From NCBI GenBank assembly GCA_050486285.1, contig JBJHCZ010000015.1, positions 1 through 64,000 on the forward strand: a DNA stretch of 64,000 bases, in the 5' to 3' direction. The notes beneath the pieces are model-generated. The model was not told the DNA's origin and searched no databases. It saw nothing but the letters and a program-made list of their open reading frames with translations. The DNA comes from JAITWN01 sp050486285 (GTDB taxonomy: Bacteria > Pseudomonadota > Gammaproteobacteria > SZUA-140). The position numbers were made by a program, and so were the translations under genes. Positions 63,649-64,000 of this stretch are shown one piece after another (the first letter of the stretch is position 1; every line of letters starts with the position of its first letter).

Positions 63649-64000
63649 ATGTCCGCGATCCGGATGTTCCTCGCCGCTTCATTGAGCCTTTCGCTGTTTG
63701 GCCTCGGCACGGCCGCCAAGGCCGGCGACCTGCGCGTCGGCGCCGCGGCGCCCGATTTCATGCTGAGTGACCAGCATGGCCGCACCCACCGGCTGTCCGA
63801 TTATCAGGGGCGCTGGGTCGTCCTCTATTTCTATCCGAAGAACGACACCCCCGGCTGCACCGAGGAGGCCTGCCGTTTCCGCGACGATATCGCCTATTTC
63901 AACTCGATCGGCGCGCAGGTCTTCGGCGTCAGCGTCGACAGCGTCGAAAGCCATGCGGCCTTTGCCGAGAAACACAGCCTGCCGTTCCCGCTGCTGTCCG
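63649..64000 (+). CDS. Peroxiredoxin (Bcp/PrxQ type), exported, incomplete
   Basis: The gene runs off the window after 117 codons. A signal peptide (MSAIRMFLAASLSLSLFGLG, cleaved near residue 25) is followed by a thioredoxin-fold peroxiredoxin domain. The peroxidatic cysteine C70 is in NDTPGCTEEAC, with a second cysteine C75 five residues later as in PrxQ enzymes. AGGAGG at 63635-63640 fits the ATG at 63649. PrxQ-type enzymes are usually cytoplasmic; the export signal makes this a periplasmic form. Confidence 0.88.
   Translation, partial: MSAIRMFLAASLSLSLFGLGTAAKAGDLRVGAAAPDFMLSDQHGRTHRLSDYQGRWVVLYFYPKNDTPGCTEEACRFRDDIAYFNSIGAQVFGVSVDSVESHAAFAEKHSLPFPLLS

Overview
The window is a GC-rich (mostly about two thirds G+C) bacterial chromosome segment. 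The gene order thrS-infC-rpmI-rplT-pheS-pheT-ihfA-merR-type regulator-tRNA-Pro, together with an APS-type CysH, a methionine salvage mtnBDC block, an Mnh/Mrp antiporter operon and several outer-membrane DUF families (DUF3014, DUF3015, DUF4105, DUF3187, DUF3943), points to a gammaproteobacterium, perhaps near the purple-sulfur/Ectothiorhodospira-like or Acidiferrobacter-like groups. The genus cannot be fixed from the sequence alone.

Layout. 0-8 kb: two palindromic repeats, tRNA-Val with its own promoter and terminator, then the translation operon. infC appears to start at an AUA codon. 8-12.7 kb: tRNA-Pro, a 33-aa membrane peptide with a strong Shine-Dalgarno, an HDOD-GGDEF protein, a small outer-membrane barrel, a 2-hydroxyacid dehydrogenase, a 98-bp palindrome that supplies the stop codons of two convergent genes, and a CcdA-type thiol transporter. 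12.7-18 kb: a Ser/Thr kinase and PP2C phosphatase pair, divergent from three consecutive DsrE-fold genes, then cysH, msrA and a hydrolase. 18-25.5 kb: a large ACP/AMP-ligase/acyltransferase fusion, mtnBDC, a CopD-like membrane protein, DUF503, rlmD and a small cytochrome c. 25.6-36 kb: a PhoP/PhoQ-like two-component system, a DnaJ-like membrane protein, a VWA-like protein, a macrodomain enzyme, envelope proteins of DUF families, and pncA-pncB for NAD salvage.

36-48.6 kb is the most unusual part. All genes read on the minus strand. A ThDP-dependent acetolactate-synthase-like enzyme, an O-methyltransferase and two citrate-synthase-like proteins lie 0-13 bases apart. They are followed by a TonB-dependent receptor, a periplasmic binding protein and a 1506-aa hybrid kinase with GGDEF and EAL domains. 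The methyltransferase, citrate-synthase-like and receptor genes are visibly poorer in G+C than their surroundings. Both citrate-synthase-like proteins have lost residues that are catalytic in the family. I read the first four genes as a possible uncharacterised small-molecule pathway and the last three as an uptake or sensing unit; both readings are inference.

48.6-64 kb: rimO, an AttH-like/FtsX/ATPase ABC system, a complete mnhAB-C-D-E-F-G operon, a quinone oxidoreductase, two envelope DUF proteins, and a peroxiredoxin that runs off the window. No transposase, phage gene, CRISPR array or rRNA was seen.
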